The notes under the pieces are model-generated. The model ran no database searches. It was given only the letters and a program-made list of their open reading frames with translations, and was not told the DNA's origin. 64,000 nt of DNA from DAIOXA01 sp050949165 (GTDB taxonomy: Bacteria; Bacillota; Proteinivoracia; UBA4975): the NCBI GenBank assembly GCA_050949165.1, contig JBMNFF010000010.1, positions 124,001 through 188,000 on the forward strand. The letters are read 5' to 3'. Both the position numbers and the translations under genes were made by a program. Positions 34,712-43,759 of this stretch are shown here, one piece after another (the stretch's first letter is position 1; each line of letters starts with the position of its first letter).

Positions 34712-35374
34712 TTATTCCATCAGGCCAATCTGCTCGGGAATGATCAGTTCCGCTTCGGTATTGGCCACCACGTCTTCCACGCTTACCCCCGGCGCCAGTT
34801 CCCTCAGCACCAGTCCCTCCGGAGTCACCTCGATGACCGCCATATCTGAAACAATGAGGCTGACCTGGCCCTTGGCGGTCAGGGGCAGGCGGCACTGGCG
34901 GAGGATCTTGGGCGAGCCGTCCTTGGCCACGTGCTCGGTGGCGACGATGACCCGCTTGGCCCCCGTCACCAAATCCATGGCCCCGCCCATTCCCGGCACC
35001 ATTTTGCCGGGAATCATCCAGTTGGCCAAGTTGCCCTGAGCGTCGACTTCCAAAGCGCCCAAAACGGTATAGTCCACATGCCCGCCGCGGATAATCGAAA
35101 AGGAAGTGGCGCTGTCGAAGCAACAGCCGCCGGGTAAAATTGTTACAGGCTGTCCGCCGGCATTGCATACATCTATGTCAATCTCCTCGGGGGTCGGAAC
35201 AGGGCCAACTCCCAGAAAACCGTTTTCCGATTGAAGCACGACATTGACGTCCTGGGGGATGTAGTTTGCTACCAGGGTGGGCAAACCAATGCCCAAGTTG
35301 ACGACATCGCCGTCTTTAAACTCCCGGGCAATCCGCTTGGCAATGAGAACCCGTTTGGCTTGCTTTTCGTCCAT
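34712..35374 (-). CDS. ctfB: 3-oxoacid/acetoacetate CoA-transferase subunit B
   Basis: 220 residues; active-site Glu in LQSENGFLGVGP, GGHVDYTVLGALEVD and MVPGMGGAMDLV are family landmarks. Moves CoA between acids such as acetate and acetoacetate. Its ATG directly abuts the stop of subunit A (TAGATG), so they are coupled. Exact acid preference is unknown. Confidence 0.93.
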   Translation of the reverse strand: MDEKQAKRVLIAKRIAREFKDGDVVNLGIGLPTLVANYIPQDVNVVLQSENGFLGVGPVPTPEEIDIDVCNAGGQPVTILPGGCCFDSATSFSIIRGGHVDYTVLGALEVDAQGNLANWMIPGKMVPGMGGAMDLVTGAKRVIVATEHVAKDGSPKILRQCRLPLTAKGQVSLIVSDMAVIEVTPEGLVLRELAPGVSVEDVVANTEAELIIPEQIGLME

Positions 35375-36028
35375 CTACCGCACCTCCTGGACCAGGTAAT
35401 CCACAAAGATGCCCGGCGTCACCACATGATCAGGATCGAGGGCGCCCACCTCGACAATCTCCTCCACCTCGGCCAGAACCAGTTTTGCAGCCATGGCCAT
35501 CAAGGGGTTAAAATTGCGAGCCGTCCTCCGGAAGAGCAAGTTCCCATCAGTGTCGGCCTTATGGGCTTTGATCAGGGCCACGTCGGCATGAATAGGCGTG
35601 GCCAGGATGTATTCCTTTCCGTCAACCACGAGAACTTCTTTGCCCTCCTGGGCGACGGTGCCCAAGCCGGTGGGCGTTAGGATTCCTCCCAGGCCGGCTC
35701 CCGCCGCCCGGATCTGTTCGGCCAGGGTGCCCTGGGGAATCAGTTCCACAGCTAATTCTCCGGCATTCATCTGCTGCCCCGTGGGCGGATTGGTGCCGAT
35801 GTGGGAAGCGATTACCCGGCTGGCCTGGCGATTGACGATGAGCTTGCCGATGCCCCGATCGGGGAATCCGGTGTCATTGGCAATGATGGTGAGATCGGCA
35901 GTGCCCAGTTGAACCAGCGCATCAATTATACCATGAGGACTGCCGACGGCTAAAAACCCGCCGATCATCACCCGGCTGCCCGGGGCAACCATTTCGGCCG
36001 CCTCTTGAAAATTAAGCACCCGCTTCAA
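35375..36028 (-). CDS. ctfA: 3-oxoacid/acetoacetate CoA-transferase subunit A
   Basis: 217 residues. CoA-binding loop in MIGGFLAVGSPHGIIDAL, and LIPQGTLAEQIRAAGAGLGG plus YILATPIHADVALIKAHKAD are conserved. First gene of the ctfA-ctfB-thiolase operon. ATG 36028 follows GGAGGTGTTTGCTTG. Confidence 0.93.
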   Translation of the reverse strand: MKRVLNFQEAAEMVAPGSRVMIGGFLAVGSPHGIIDALVQLGTADLTIIANDTGFPDRGIGKLIVNRQASRVIASHIGTNPPTGQQMNAGELAVELIPQGTLAEQIRAAGAGLGGILTPTGLGTVAQEGKEVLVVDGKEYILATPIHADVALIKAHKADTDGNLLFRRTARNFNPLMAMAAKLVLAEVEEIVEVGALDPDHVVTPGIFVDYLVQEVR

Positions 36029-36123
36029 GCAAACACCTCCATGATATTATTGTCACTTGCTTAATTCTCCAAGGAAGTCAAAGTTCCTTCTCCATGGGCG
36101 ACAAATGTTCATTATGACCGCTG

Positions 36124-36143
36124 GCGCAAGATTTTTCTTGCGC
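36124..36143. promoter_or_regulatory. perfect inverted repeat in the ctfA/zinc-ribbon divergent region
   Basis: GCGCAAGA-TTTT-TCTTGCGC. Lies 17 bases upstream of the -35 of the zinc-ribbon gene and about 95 bases upstream of ctfA; operator for one or both is possible. Confidence 0.4.
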
Positions 36144-36159
36144 TTAGGCAAAAATTGTA

Positions 36160-36188
36160 TTGCATTGCTCGGCCACCAATAGTATAAT
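36160..36188 (+). promoter_or_regulatory. promoter of the zinc-ribbon gene
   Basis: TTGCAT (36160-36165), 17-base spacer, TATAAT (36183-36188). Gives a ~100-base 5' UTR. Confidence 0.8.
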
Positions 36189-36231
36189 TTAGAAGAGTCC
36201 TATATTAGTTGGCTGTGCCCAGGTAAATCTA

Positions 36232-36286
36232 CTCCTTTGTTAGGTTTAATCCCGGCTGCCCAGACCAACGGGGATAACAAAGGAGG
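36232..36286 (+). promoter_or_regulatory. Shine-Dalgarno-sequestering hairpin of the zinc-ribbon gene
   Basis: Perfect 11-base arms CTCCTTTGTTA (36232-36242) / TAACAAAGGAG (36275-36285), the latter being the ribosome site of the GTG at 36295. An inner ATCCC/GGGAT pair can extend it. Confidence 0.8.
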
Positions 36287-36294
36287 TTAAATTA

Positions 36295-36567
36295 GTGAGT
36301 TACACCGACAAGACCCTGACCTGCCGCGACTGCGGCGCCGAGTTCATCTTCACTGCCGGCGAACAAGAATTCTACGCAGAAAAAGGCTTTACCAATGAGC
36401 CCGGACGCTGCAACGATTGCCGGTCCCGGAGACGCCGGGAGCGCAGCGGCGGCACCAGAGAAATGCATTCTGCCATCTGTGCAGACTGCGGCGAAGAGAC
36501 CCAGGTTCCCTTCAAGCCCACCAACGGCCGGCCCGTCTACTGCAGCAACTGTTTCTCCAAGCGCTAA
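36295..36567 (+). CDS. two-part zinc-ribbon protein
   Basis: 90 residues with four CxxC pairs: CRDC and CNDC form the first ribbon (zf-trcl type, with the FYAEKGFTNEPGRC spacer), CADC and CSNC the second (ICADCGEETQVPFKPTNGRP). Basic linker RSRRRRERSGG between them suggests nucleic-acid binding. GTG 36295 follows AAAGGAGG. Relatives in Bacillota are often near cold-shock genes; none is here. Confidence 0.88.
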   Translation: MSYTDKTLTCRDCGAEFIFTAGEQEFYAEKGFTNEPGRCNDCRSRRRRERSGGTREMHSAICADCGEETQVPFKPTNGRPVYCSNCFSKR

Positions 36568-36570
36568 AAC

Positions 36571-36607
36571 AAAAAAACCGGAATCTAGATTCCGGTTTTT
36601 ATTTTTT
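36571..36607. terminator. bidirectional terminator
   Basis: AAAAACCGGAATC-TA-GATTCCGGTTTTT followed by ATTTTTTT. Confidence 0.92.
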
Positions 36608-36618
36608 TGCCGGGATTG

Positions 36619-37515
36619 TCACTGGCCGCGCCACTCGACAACCCGAACCTTGCCCCGGGGCGAAAATCCCAACATTTTGAAGAGCAAGTTGGTGGCCTGA
36701 TTGGCAGAGTCGGTATAGATAATCGCCTCTTTATAGCCCTCTTGCTCCAGGTGGTTGAGGGTTTCTTTTAGCATCCGCCGCCCGAAGCCCCGGCTCCGCT
36801 TGCCTGAAGGCGTGGCGGCGGCATTGATGCGCACCAGGCCCTGGTTGCTGTCCAGCACCGAGTAGAAAAGCGCGGTGGCAGGCTCGTCCCCCGCCAAGCC
36901 CAGGCGAAAAGCGGTCCCGTCATACCCCGGGGCCCCATGCAAGCGCTGAAAGGTCGCGGCATTTATGGGGGGAATGTCGTAAAAGACGGTGAGCCCCTGG
37001 TTAAAGATGTCCAGCCAAGCCTGCTGTAAGTGGGGAGCTTCGGCCAGGGAAAGCACATGAAAGTCATCGGTCCCCTCCTGAACCGGCGGCAGAACGCCCA
37101 GGCGGGCATGCAACTCCACATATTCCCGCACCACCTGAAAACCCTGCTCTTCCGGCAGGGGGAGGTGCTCCCCCACAGCCAAGCGCAGGATGGGAGGCCC
37201 TGAAGCAAGATTTCTGGCCAATTCCTGGCAGCGCCCCCACAAGGCAGCCCAGTCTTCCGAAGGTAAATCCCTGTCCACGGCAATGTTTGCATAGACGAGG
37301 TTCTCCTGAATCCCCCCCAATGTGACCAGGTAGGCGCAAGCCAGCAACTTGTCCTCGCCCTTGACCAGAAGACAGGATTCTTCTGGAGAAGGCTGGTACA
37401 GGGAAAACAGCTGCAGGAAATAGGCGAGCCGCCCGTCAACCCGCGCAATACCAGGGCTAAACAGCCTGATTATATGGGGCAAAAACTCCCTTCGATAGTT
37501 GATCACCTCACCCAT
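36619..37515 (-). CDS. GNAT-family N-acetyltransferase
   Basis: 298 residues, looks like two GNAT folds in tandem; the C-terminal one keeps the acetyl-CoA loop (SRGFGRRMLKETLNHLEQEG) and the NQATNLLFKMLGF motif. The N-terminal half is more divergent. Substrate unknown. Confidence 0.8.
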   Translation of the reverse strand: MGEVINYRREFLPHIIRLFSPGIARVDGRLAYFLQLFSLYQPSPEESCLLVKGEDKLLACAYLVTLGGIQENLVYANIAVDRDLPSEDWAALWGRCQELARNLASGPPILRLAVGEHLPLPEEQGFQVVREYVELHARLGVLPPVQEGTDDFHVLSLAEAPHLQQAWLDIFNQGLTVFYDIPPINAATFQRLHGAPGYDGTAFRLGLAGDEPATALFYSVLDSNQGLVRINAAATPSGKRSRGFGRRMLKETLNHLEQEGYKEAIIYTDSANQATNLLFKMLGFSPRGKVRVVEWRGQ

Positions 37516-37589
37516 ATTCCATCACCCCAAAATATTCTCTATTCTCTTTTCCACAGAAAGCCAAGAATTCCTGCCTTTTTGGCTGAAGT

Positions 37590-38420
37590 TTATATAATTT
37601 CCAAGAGTTTTGCGCCCCTGCGCCAGGCCAAAACCTGGTGTACGGCAGTGACCAGCAGCAAGGGCAGTCCAACCAGGGCCATGAGCCCCAGCCAGGCTTC
37701 CCAGGTATTGGCGGGACACCAGGGCAACAGGGCAAGCAGAGCCAGGCAGAGGCCGTCATATCCCCCCCAGATTGCCATGCAAATGGCCGCGGGCATGAGC
37801 AAACCGCCAAAGAAGAGGGCCAGGCTGCCCCAGGGATAACGGCCTGCGGCGAGGACGAGGAGGACAGCTCCCGTCAGGGCAGCTATGGCGCCATATCCTC
37901 CGGGCCACGCCCCTGTATGTAATTGCCCCGACCAGTGCCAGGTAAAGAGATTGCCAGCAGCGCTCAAAAGCACCAGGAGCAACCAAAGCCCAGGAAGGAT
38001 GACGCCGAGGCGTGCCCGGGGGTCGATCCTCTCCAGGGCCTGCCAAATCAACAGAGCGAGCAAAACCGGCAAGACGGAAAAGGCAGCCAAATTCAGGGCC
38101 GGCGAAACAAAGAGCAGGTTCTTGACCGCCTCTTGCCAAGGCAGCGTATAGGCGATGCGCCCGACTTGGGCTAGCCAGATTAAAGGAGCGATGATGAAGC
38201 CCCGGCGCAAGAGGGCCGCCATCACCAGGGCCGCGGTCAGGAGCACCAGCAGCATCAGCCCGCGCAGGGCCGTTATGTATCCCCTGGCCACCGCCAACCG
38301 GTTGAGATTCGCATTGAAGGCGGTTACATCTCCCAGCAGCAAATCGGCAAAGCAGAGAACCGCCCAAAAAATCACCAGGGCAAAACAAAGGCGCCACCAA
38401 CTATCGGGTCTCTTTAGCAT
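37590..38420 (-). CDS. polytopic membrane protein, unknown
   Basis: 276 residues with about eight membrane segments. ATG 38420 (MLKRPDSWW) is 6 bases after GGAGGGG; longer in-frame readings upstream overlap the recQ promoter region and lack a membrane signal. No motif recognised. Separate from the divergent recQ by 140 bases. Confidence 0.75.
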   Translation of the reverse strand: MLKRPDSWWRLCFALVIFWAVLCFADLLLGDVTAFNANLNRLAVARGYITALRGLMLLVLLTAALVMAALLRRGFIIAPLIWLAQVGRIAYTLPWQEAVKNLLFVSPALNLAAFSVLPVLLALLIWQALERIDPRARLGVILPGLWLLLVLLSAAGNLFTWHWSGQLHTGAWPGGYGAIAALTGAVLLVLAAGRYPWGSLALFFGGLLMPAAICMAIWGGYDGLCLALLALLPWCPANTWEAWLGLMALVGLPLLLVTAVHQVLAWRRGAKLLEII

Positions 38421-38561
38421 GTCCATCCCCTCCGCAGATAATATTTTCGCCAATTCCCAGCCCTTTCCCTGCCAGGCAAGAGAGTTTTTCTTTGCTCCGG
38501 CAGGAGAATCTGCACCTATTGTGGAAATTGTTCCAAAAACGTGCACTGAGGGGGGCTGCAA

Positions 38562-41150
38562 ATGCATGTGACCATGGCCCTTATCTTTCGCCACATCCTC
38601 AACTTTCAACCTGAAAACAGCCCGCGCCTGCCGGCCAGTCCCAAACAGAGGTTGGCTGCCGACCTGGTCCGGTTGGTGGCCGAGCCCCGGGAGAGCTGGA
38701 GCTTTCACCTTCCCCCGGGCTCAGGACTGGCAGCAGCCCTGGGCGACCTCTTTCGCCTCTGGGCAGCCATCCGCTATTTCTATACCGGTCAGATTACCCG
38801 GCTCGGCATGGCCGGCGTCAGGCCGCCCAAATCCGGCGTACCCTGGCTGGAAATAAGCTCCGGCCCGCTGGAATCCGGGACCATAACTGTCAACGGCGAC
38901 GGCACCCTGGCCTGTTTTCTGCCCCAACTGCCCCCGGGGAATTGCCGGAACCATCTGCAGCAGCGCTACCATGTTACCCCGGAACTGGTAACCTGGCTTG
39001 CCCGCCGGCTGTGGAACTATTCGCAACTGAGGGAAGGCCAGTATGATATCATCTCCCGCCTGGTTCAGGGCCGCAACGTCCTGGGAATTTTGCCTACGGG
39101 AGCGGGAAAATCCCTTTGCTTTCAGCTACCGGCCCAACTGTTGCCGGGGCTGACCCTGGTCATCAGCCCCCTTAAATCCCTGATGCGCGATCAGTTCTTC
39201 AACCTGGGCAAGGCGGGGGTCAGCGGCATGGAGTTCATCGACAGCTCCAAGACCGCCCAGGAGCGCCGACAGGTCATGGAAAAATTGCGCTCCTGTCAGC
39301 TAAAATTGCTCTATATCTCGCCGGAACGCCTGCAAATCGAGAGCTTCCAACAGGAACTGGCCGAAACCATGGCCGCCCTTCCCATCAGCCTCTTTGCCAT
39401 CGACGAGGCTCATTGCATTTCCGAATGGGGCCACGATTTTCGCCCCTCCTACCTGCGCCTGCGCCATTTCATCCTCCAGATGCGTTCTCCCCCCATCTGC
39501 GCCCTCACCGCCACTGCTTCCCGCTATGTGCGCCAGGACATCCTCGCTCTCCTGGGCCTGAATCCCCAGGACATCATCACCCCCACCAGCATGGATCGGC
39601 CGGAATTGAGCCTCCGGGTCAAGATCCTCGACCAGGAAGAAGACCTCCATCAGGAGATTTACAAGACCATCGAAACCGAGATCCCCGCCATCCTGGGCCG
39701 CCCTCTGGCGAAAATTCACGAGAAGGGCGCCGGGGTGGTATTCACGCCCTATGCCGCGCCCCAGGGGAGGAGCACTCGCCCCCTGGGCGCCGAGGCCGTG
39801 GCCGGCATGCTCAAAGACCGGGGTCTGGATTGCCGTTGTTACCATTCCCAGCTACCCGATGCCGGCAGGATAGAGATACAGGACCAGTTCAAGGAGGATG
39901 CCTTTCCACTGCTGGTTGCTACCAAGGGCTATGGGATGGGAATCGACAAGGAGAATATCGACTATATTGTCCACGCCTGCGCGCCGGCCTCCCTGGAGGC
40001 CTACTACCAGGAAGCGGGACGGGCGGGACGGGACGGGGAACATGCCCACTGTGTAATCATCGCCCGTCCCCGCCGGGAGAAGTGCGTGCGGGAGAGCAGG
40101 GCGGTCCTGCCCCCCTGTCACCGGGGCTGGAAATGTGAGCTCAGCGGAGGCGAAAAATGTGATTACGGCGTCCAGGCGGGACTGCTGGCCCTGGAATATC
40201 CTCCGGAGCAGGAAACGGCTCAGCGCTTTACCCGCTTCCTGGCCCAGCTGGAGGAATGTAGCCAAGGAGAGGAAGTCTTCCGCTACCTCTGCCCCCACCG
40301 GGAAGCGGCCCAACAGCAAAAATACCTCTACTACCTGCAAACCTTAGGGGCAGTCCGGGAATTCAAAGTCCTGGAGTACCGCCGGGTGGACGAGGGCCAG
40401 TTCGACCTGCTCCTCCAGGTAGAACTCAGCGGCCCCCACAGCCTGGAAAATAAGTACTGGCTGGCCGATAAGGTGGCGGCCCGAATCGAGACATACAAGG
40501 ACCAGAAGCTGAATATGCTCAATACTGTCCAAGTGTACATAAATACCAAGACTTGCCGGCGCCGCTTCCTGATGCAATATTTAGGCGAAAGGGTCGATTA
40601 TCAGCAGTGCAACTTCTGCGACGGCGAGGGGATTTCCCCCGCCGCCGCCCCCGTCCCGGCCAAGACCCTGGGCCAGGAGCAAGCCCTGAGCTTGCTGGAG
40701 ACGGCCTTGCTGGAACAGGACCTGGCCCTTGCCCTGGACCTGGTAAAGGCGGCCAAGGCCCTGGGCATTGAAGACGAGACCAGCGTCCGCTCGATGCGGG
40801 AATTAGAAGAGCAACCCCACAACCCTGCCGCCCTGCTTTTGGCGGGAATCTTCACCGCCCGGCGCCCCGAGACTGAGGCCTACGGATTGCGTAACCTGGC
40901 CGGGGCAGTGGAATTCGCCCTGGGGGAAGCTCCCCAACACCTGCCGACGATCTTTGCCCTGCTGGCCCGGGAACAGCCGGAAAACGCCTACGCCCTGGTC
41001 CAGGTATTTCTGGACCAATTGGCTCCCGCCACCCTCCAGGAAGTCGCGGCGGTGCTGGACTCTCCGGACCAGTACCCCGACTTGCACCTGGCGCTGCTCT
41101 TGCCGTACCTGCAGCAAGTCAATGAGATGTTAAGGGAGGTGCCCAAATGA
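38562..41150 (+). CDS. RecQ-family DNA helicase with extra N- and C-terminal regions
   Basis: 862 residues, well above the ~600-700 usual for RecQ. Residues 1-145: unknown region. 150-480: helicase core with LPTGAGKSLCF (178-188), DEAH box 281-284, and motif VI EAGRAGRDG (484-492). 505-535: four cysteines (C508, C519, C525, C533). 650-690: RQC zinc region with CRRRFLMQYLGE (C665) and CNFCDGE (C683, C686), where the fourth ligand of standard RecQ is missing. 690-862: helical tail. Overlaps the next gene by four bases. Confidence 0.9.
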   Translation: MHVTMALIFRHILNFQPENSPRLPASPKQRLAADLVRLVAEPRESWSFHLPPGSGLAAALGDLFRLWAAIRYFYTGQITRLGMAGVRPPKSGVPWLEISSGPLESGTITVNGDGTLACFLPQLPPGNCRNHLQQRYHVTPELVTWLARRLWNYSQLREGQYDIISRLVQGRNVLGILPTGAGKSLCFQLPAQLLPGLTLVISPLKSLMRDQFFNLGKAGVSGMEFIDSSKTAQERRQVMEKLRSCQLKLLYISPERLQIESFQQELAETMAALPISLFAIDEAHCISEWGHDFRPSYLRLRHFILQMRSPPICALTATASRYVRQDILALLGLNPQDIITPTSMDRPELSLRVKILDQEEDLHQEIYKTIETEIPAILGRPLAKIHEKGAGVVFTPYAAPQGRSTRPLGAEAVAGMLKDRGLDCRCYHSQLPDAGRIEIQDQFKEDAFPLLVATKGYGMGIDKENIDYIVHACAPASLEAYYQEAGRAGRDGEHAHCVIIARPRREKCVRESRAVLPPCHRGWKCELSGGEKCDYGVQAGLLALEYPPEQETAQRFTRFLAQLEECSQGEEVFRYLCPHREAAQQQKYLYYLQTLGAVREFKVLEYRRVDEGQFDLLLQVELSGPHSLENKYWLADKVAARIETYKDQKLNMLNTVQVYINTKTCRRRFLMQYLGERVDYQQCNFCDGEGISPAAAPVPAKTLGQEQALSLLETALLEQDLALALDLVKAAKALGIEDETSVRSMRELEEQPHNPAALLLAGIFTARRPETEAYGLRNLAGAVEFALGEAPQHLPTIFALLAREQPENAYALVQVFLDQLAPATLQEVAAVLDSPDQYPDLHLALLLPYLQQVNEMLREVPK

Positions 41151-41752
41151 GTCAGAGCAAGCCCCTTTACCTGCAAGTTGAAGAAGCCCTCAAGGACTTC
41201 CAGTCCGGGGTAAGCCGCCTCAAGGCCCAGCAACGGGAAACAGAATCCCTCATTGCCTCGGGCAACCAGGCCCTGGAGAACCTGGTCCTGCAAGTTGCCC
41301 GCATCGAGAAAATGCGGGAGCAGGTCGAAGGGGACCTGCGCCTGCTGGAGCGCTTCCGGGAGCAGATCGATGGGGAGATGAGCGAGTTTCGCCAACAGGT
41401 GCTGGCGAAATTCAACCAGCACCAAGAGCAGACCGACAGCCGGGTAGATAACCTCAAGACCGACCTCAGCGTCCGCCGCCATGAGCTCCTGGGCCTGATC
41501 CGGGACCTGCGCCAGCAAGTAAAGGAGCTGGAAGAGAAAGTGGGCGGCGCCAAAAAAAACCTGGAGGACCTCCAGGGCAATGAAGAAGCCAGGGACAAGG
41601 CCCTGGCCGGGTTAAGGCAGCAGGTGCAGACCTGCCTGAGCTGTTATGAGGAGCTGAATCGCCGCCTGGTCCAGGGCCGGCGCTGGAACAGGTATTTGTT
41701 GGCGGCAATAGCGGTAATGTCGGGTCTTGTAATTCTGTCCTTCCTGTTATAG
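41147..41752 (+). CDS. coiled-coil protein with C-terminal membrane anchor
   Basis: 201 residues. Residues about 10-165 are a nearly continuous heptad coiled coil (for example RLLERFREQIDGEMSEFRQQ); CLSCYEE follows; residues about 180-201 form one membrane helix ending in the tail. Tail-anchored topology with the coil in the cytoplasm. ATG overlaps the recQ stop (ATGA), so the two are translationally coupled, suggesting that it ties the helicase to the membrane or regulates it. No known family. Confidence 0.85.
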   Translation: MSQSKPLYLQVEEALKDFQSGVSRLKAQQRETESLIASGNQALENLVLQVARIEKMREQVEGDLRLLERFREQIDGEMSEFRQQVLAKFNQHQEQTDSRVDNLKTDLSVRRHELLGLIRDLRQQVKELEEKVGGAKKNLEDLQGNEEARDKALAGLRQQVQTCLSCYEELNRRLVQGRRWNRYLLAAIAVMSGLVILSFLL

Positions 41753-41790
41753 GAGGTCGGCCGAACCGGACTGGGATACCGGACCGGCAT

Positions 41791-41827
41791 GGCCCCCTGC
41801 CGCCCCGGCGCCGGGGCCTTATTATTT
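41791..41827. terminator. GC-rich terminator
   Basis: GGCCCC..GGGGCC with CTTATTATTT on the plus side, between the convergent recQ operon and metG. Confidence 0.65.
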
Positions 41828-43468
41828 GCCCAGTTTCGCCAGCTCCCGCTCGATGACTTCTTTATCCAGATTGGGGAAGAGGATCCCCGGCTTGCCCACG
41901 GCGCTTCCCGCCTCCAGGGTCTGCATCTCCCAGCCGGTGTCGGTCAGGCCCAGGGCTTCCAGGACCTTGGCCGAGGAAAAGGGCAGGAAGGGCGCCATTA
42001 ACACCGCCAGGTTGGCGATGGCTCGAATGCAGGTGCCGATGGTGGCAGCGCAGGCGTCCACATCGGTCTTGATGCTCTGCCAGGGCGCCTGGCTGTCAAA
42101 ATACTTATTGCAGGCCCTGACCTGCTCAAAGGCCAATTTCAGGGCATGTTTGAACCGGCCTTCCTCGATGGAGTTGCCCGCCGTGGTATAGACCGACTCG
42201 ATATCGGCCAGGAGCTGTTGGCCCTCGGCGTTGGTTCCCGCCGGGACCTTGCCCTCAAAGTATTTGTGGATGAAGGTGATGGTCCTGTTGACCAGGTTGC
42301 CCCAGGCGCCGGAAAGCTCGCCATTATTGCGCTCGACAAATTCCCGCCAGGAGAAATCGGCGTCCCTGGCTTCCGGTCCATTGACGATGAGAAAGTAGCG
42401 GAGGCCGTCGGCCTGGTAGTTCTCCAGAAAGTCGGGAATCCAGATGGCCCAGTTCTTGCTTGTGGAGAGCTTCTTGCCCTCAATGGTCAGGAACTCGCTG
42501 GAAATCACCCGTCGGGGCAGGTTATAATCCTTGTCCATGGCCATGAGCAGGCCCGGCAAGATCACGGTGTGGAAGGGGATATTGTCCTTGCCGTGGACAT
42601 AGTAACTGATGGCGTCCCGGCTCCAAAAGTCCCGCCACGCTTCCGGTCGCCCGATTTCCTGGGCCCAGCGCCGGCTGGTGGTGAAATAGCCGAGAACCGC
42701 TTCAAACCAGACATAGACCCGCTTGCCCTCATACCCCTCCAGGGGCAGGGGAATTCCCCAGTCGATATCCCGGCTGATGGCCCGATCCAGCAAGCCTTCC
42801 CGCAGGTAACGCTGGGTCATCTCCCGGGCATTGAGGCGCCAATCCGGCCCATTTTCTTCAAATAACTTTTCCACTTCTCCCTGCAGAGCAGACAGGCGGA
42901 AAAACAGATGTTGAGTCTCCCGCTGGGTTGGAGGTTGCCCGCATAACTTACAGCGGCGTTCAGTCAATTCCTCGGGATCCAGGAGGCTGCCGCAGGCGTC
43001 GCATTGGTCGCCCCGGGCGTCCACGGCCCCGCAGCGGGGACAGGTCCCCTCAACATAGCGATCGGGCAAGAACTTTTCACAGTGATCGCACCAGGTCTGC
43101 GCCACAGTGCGGGGGTAGAGCCAGCCATCTGCATGGAGGCGGCGGATAATTTCCTGAACCTGCTCGCTGTGGGCATCATCCATGGTGGCGGCATAGCGGT
43201 CATAGCTGAAACCCAGGCGGGCAAAGTTGTCCACAAATTCCTGATGATATTGAGCCGCGACATCCCTGGGACTGCGGCCCTCCTGGCCGGCCCGAACTGC
43301 AATGGGCGTGCCGTGGCAGTCGCTGCCCGAGACGAAGAGGACATTGTCTCCCCGCAGGCGGAAATACCGGGCCAGCACATCGGCCGGCAACAGGCCGGCG
43401 ATATGGCCCAGGTGCAGAGAGCCATTGGCATAGGGCCAGGCACTGCAGATCAAGATATTTCTCTTCAT
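41822..43468 (-). CDS. metG: methionyl-tRNA synthetase
   Basis: 548 residues, class I. HIGH in SAWPYANGSLHLGHIAGL, knuckle domain with two zinc-type clusters (CDHCEKF..CPRCG and CDACG..CKLCG), KMSKS as KKLSTSKNW. The C-terminal EMAP/Trbp111 tRNA-binding domain is absent, as in the short form. ATG 43468 follows GGAGGTGTGAT. Controlled by a T-box with ATG specifier. Confidence 0.96.
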   Translation of the reverse strand: MKRNILICSAWPYANGSLHLGHIAGLLPADVLARYFRLRGDNVLFVSGSDCHGTPIAVRAGQEGRSPRDVAAQYHQEFVDNFARLGFSYDRYAATMDDAHSEQVQEIIRRLHADGWLYPRTVAQTWCDHCEKFLPDRYVEGTCPRCGAVDARGDQCDACGSLLDPEELTERRCKLCGQPPTQRETQHLFFRLSALQGEVEKLFEENGPDWRLNAREMTQRYLREGLLDRAISRDIDWGIPLPLEGYEGKRVYVWFEAVLGYFTTSRRWAQEIGRPEAWRDFWSRDAISYYVHGKDNIPFHTVILPGLLMAMDKDYNLPRRVISSEFLTIEGKKLSTSKNWAIWIPDFLENYQADGLRYFLIVNGPEARDADFSWREFVERNNGELSGAWGNLVNRTITFIHKYFEGKVPAGTNAEGQQLLADIESVYTTAGNSIEEGRFKHALKLAFEQVRACNKYFDSQAPWQSIKTDVDACAATIGTCIRAIANLAVLMAPFLPFSSAKVLEALGLTDTGWEMQTLEAGSAVGKPGILFPNLDKEVIERELAKLGK

Positions 43469-43480
43469 ATCACACCTCCG

Positions 43481-43723
43481 AAATAATAGCCCGCCCCGGC
43501 CATCGGCCGGGACGGGCGTTGTCATCCCGCGGTACCACCCCGCATTGCCGCTGAATCAGCGGCCTCTCCCGCGCTGTAACGGGCGCACCGTCGCGGCCTC
43601 ACCCGTCGGGCTCGACCGCAAAGCTCCGGGACCATGTTCAACCAGTTTTGGGCTGTCGGTTTCCACCCTCCCGACTCTCTGCAAGCCTACTGCCCGGTCT
43701 ACTCTTCCCATCATCGCAGTATA
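43481..43723 (-). promoter_or_regulatory. T-box leader of metG
   Basis: Minus strand: stem I with GATGATGGGAAGAGTAGAC (S-turn AGTA), CAGAGAG, GGTGG apical part, then specifier GAAC-ATG-G with ATG at 43633-43635; T-box GGGTGGTACCGCG at about 43529-43542; terminator CGCCCGTCCCGGCC-GATG-GCCGGGGCGGGC-TATTATTTC at 43481-43517. The specifier is the methionine codon, so uncharged tRNA-Met is sensed. Confidence 0.96.
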
Positions 43724-43729
43724 TGGGCT

Positions 43730-43759
43730 ATTATAAACAGCCCTGGACTAAAATGTCAA
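43730..43759 (-). promoter_or_regulatory. metG promoter
   Basis: TTGACA (43759-43754), 18-base spacer, TATAAT (43735-43730): both boxes match consensus. Confidence 0.92.

Noticed and set aside
33518..34849. 443-codon open frame antisense to the thiolase
   Set aside because: Thiolase on the minus strand has both catalytic Cys and the His; the opposite frame has no motif.
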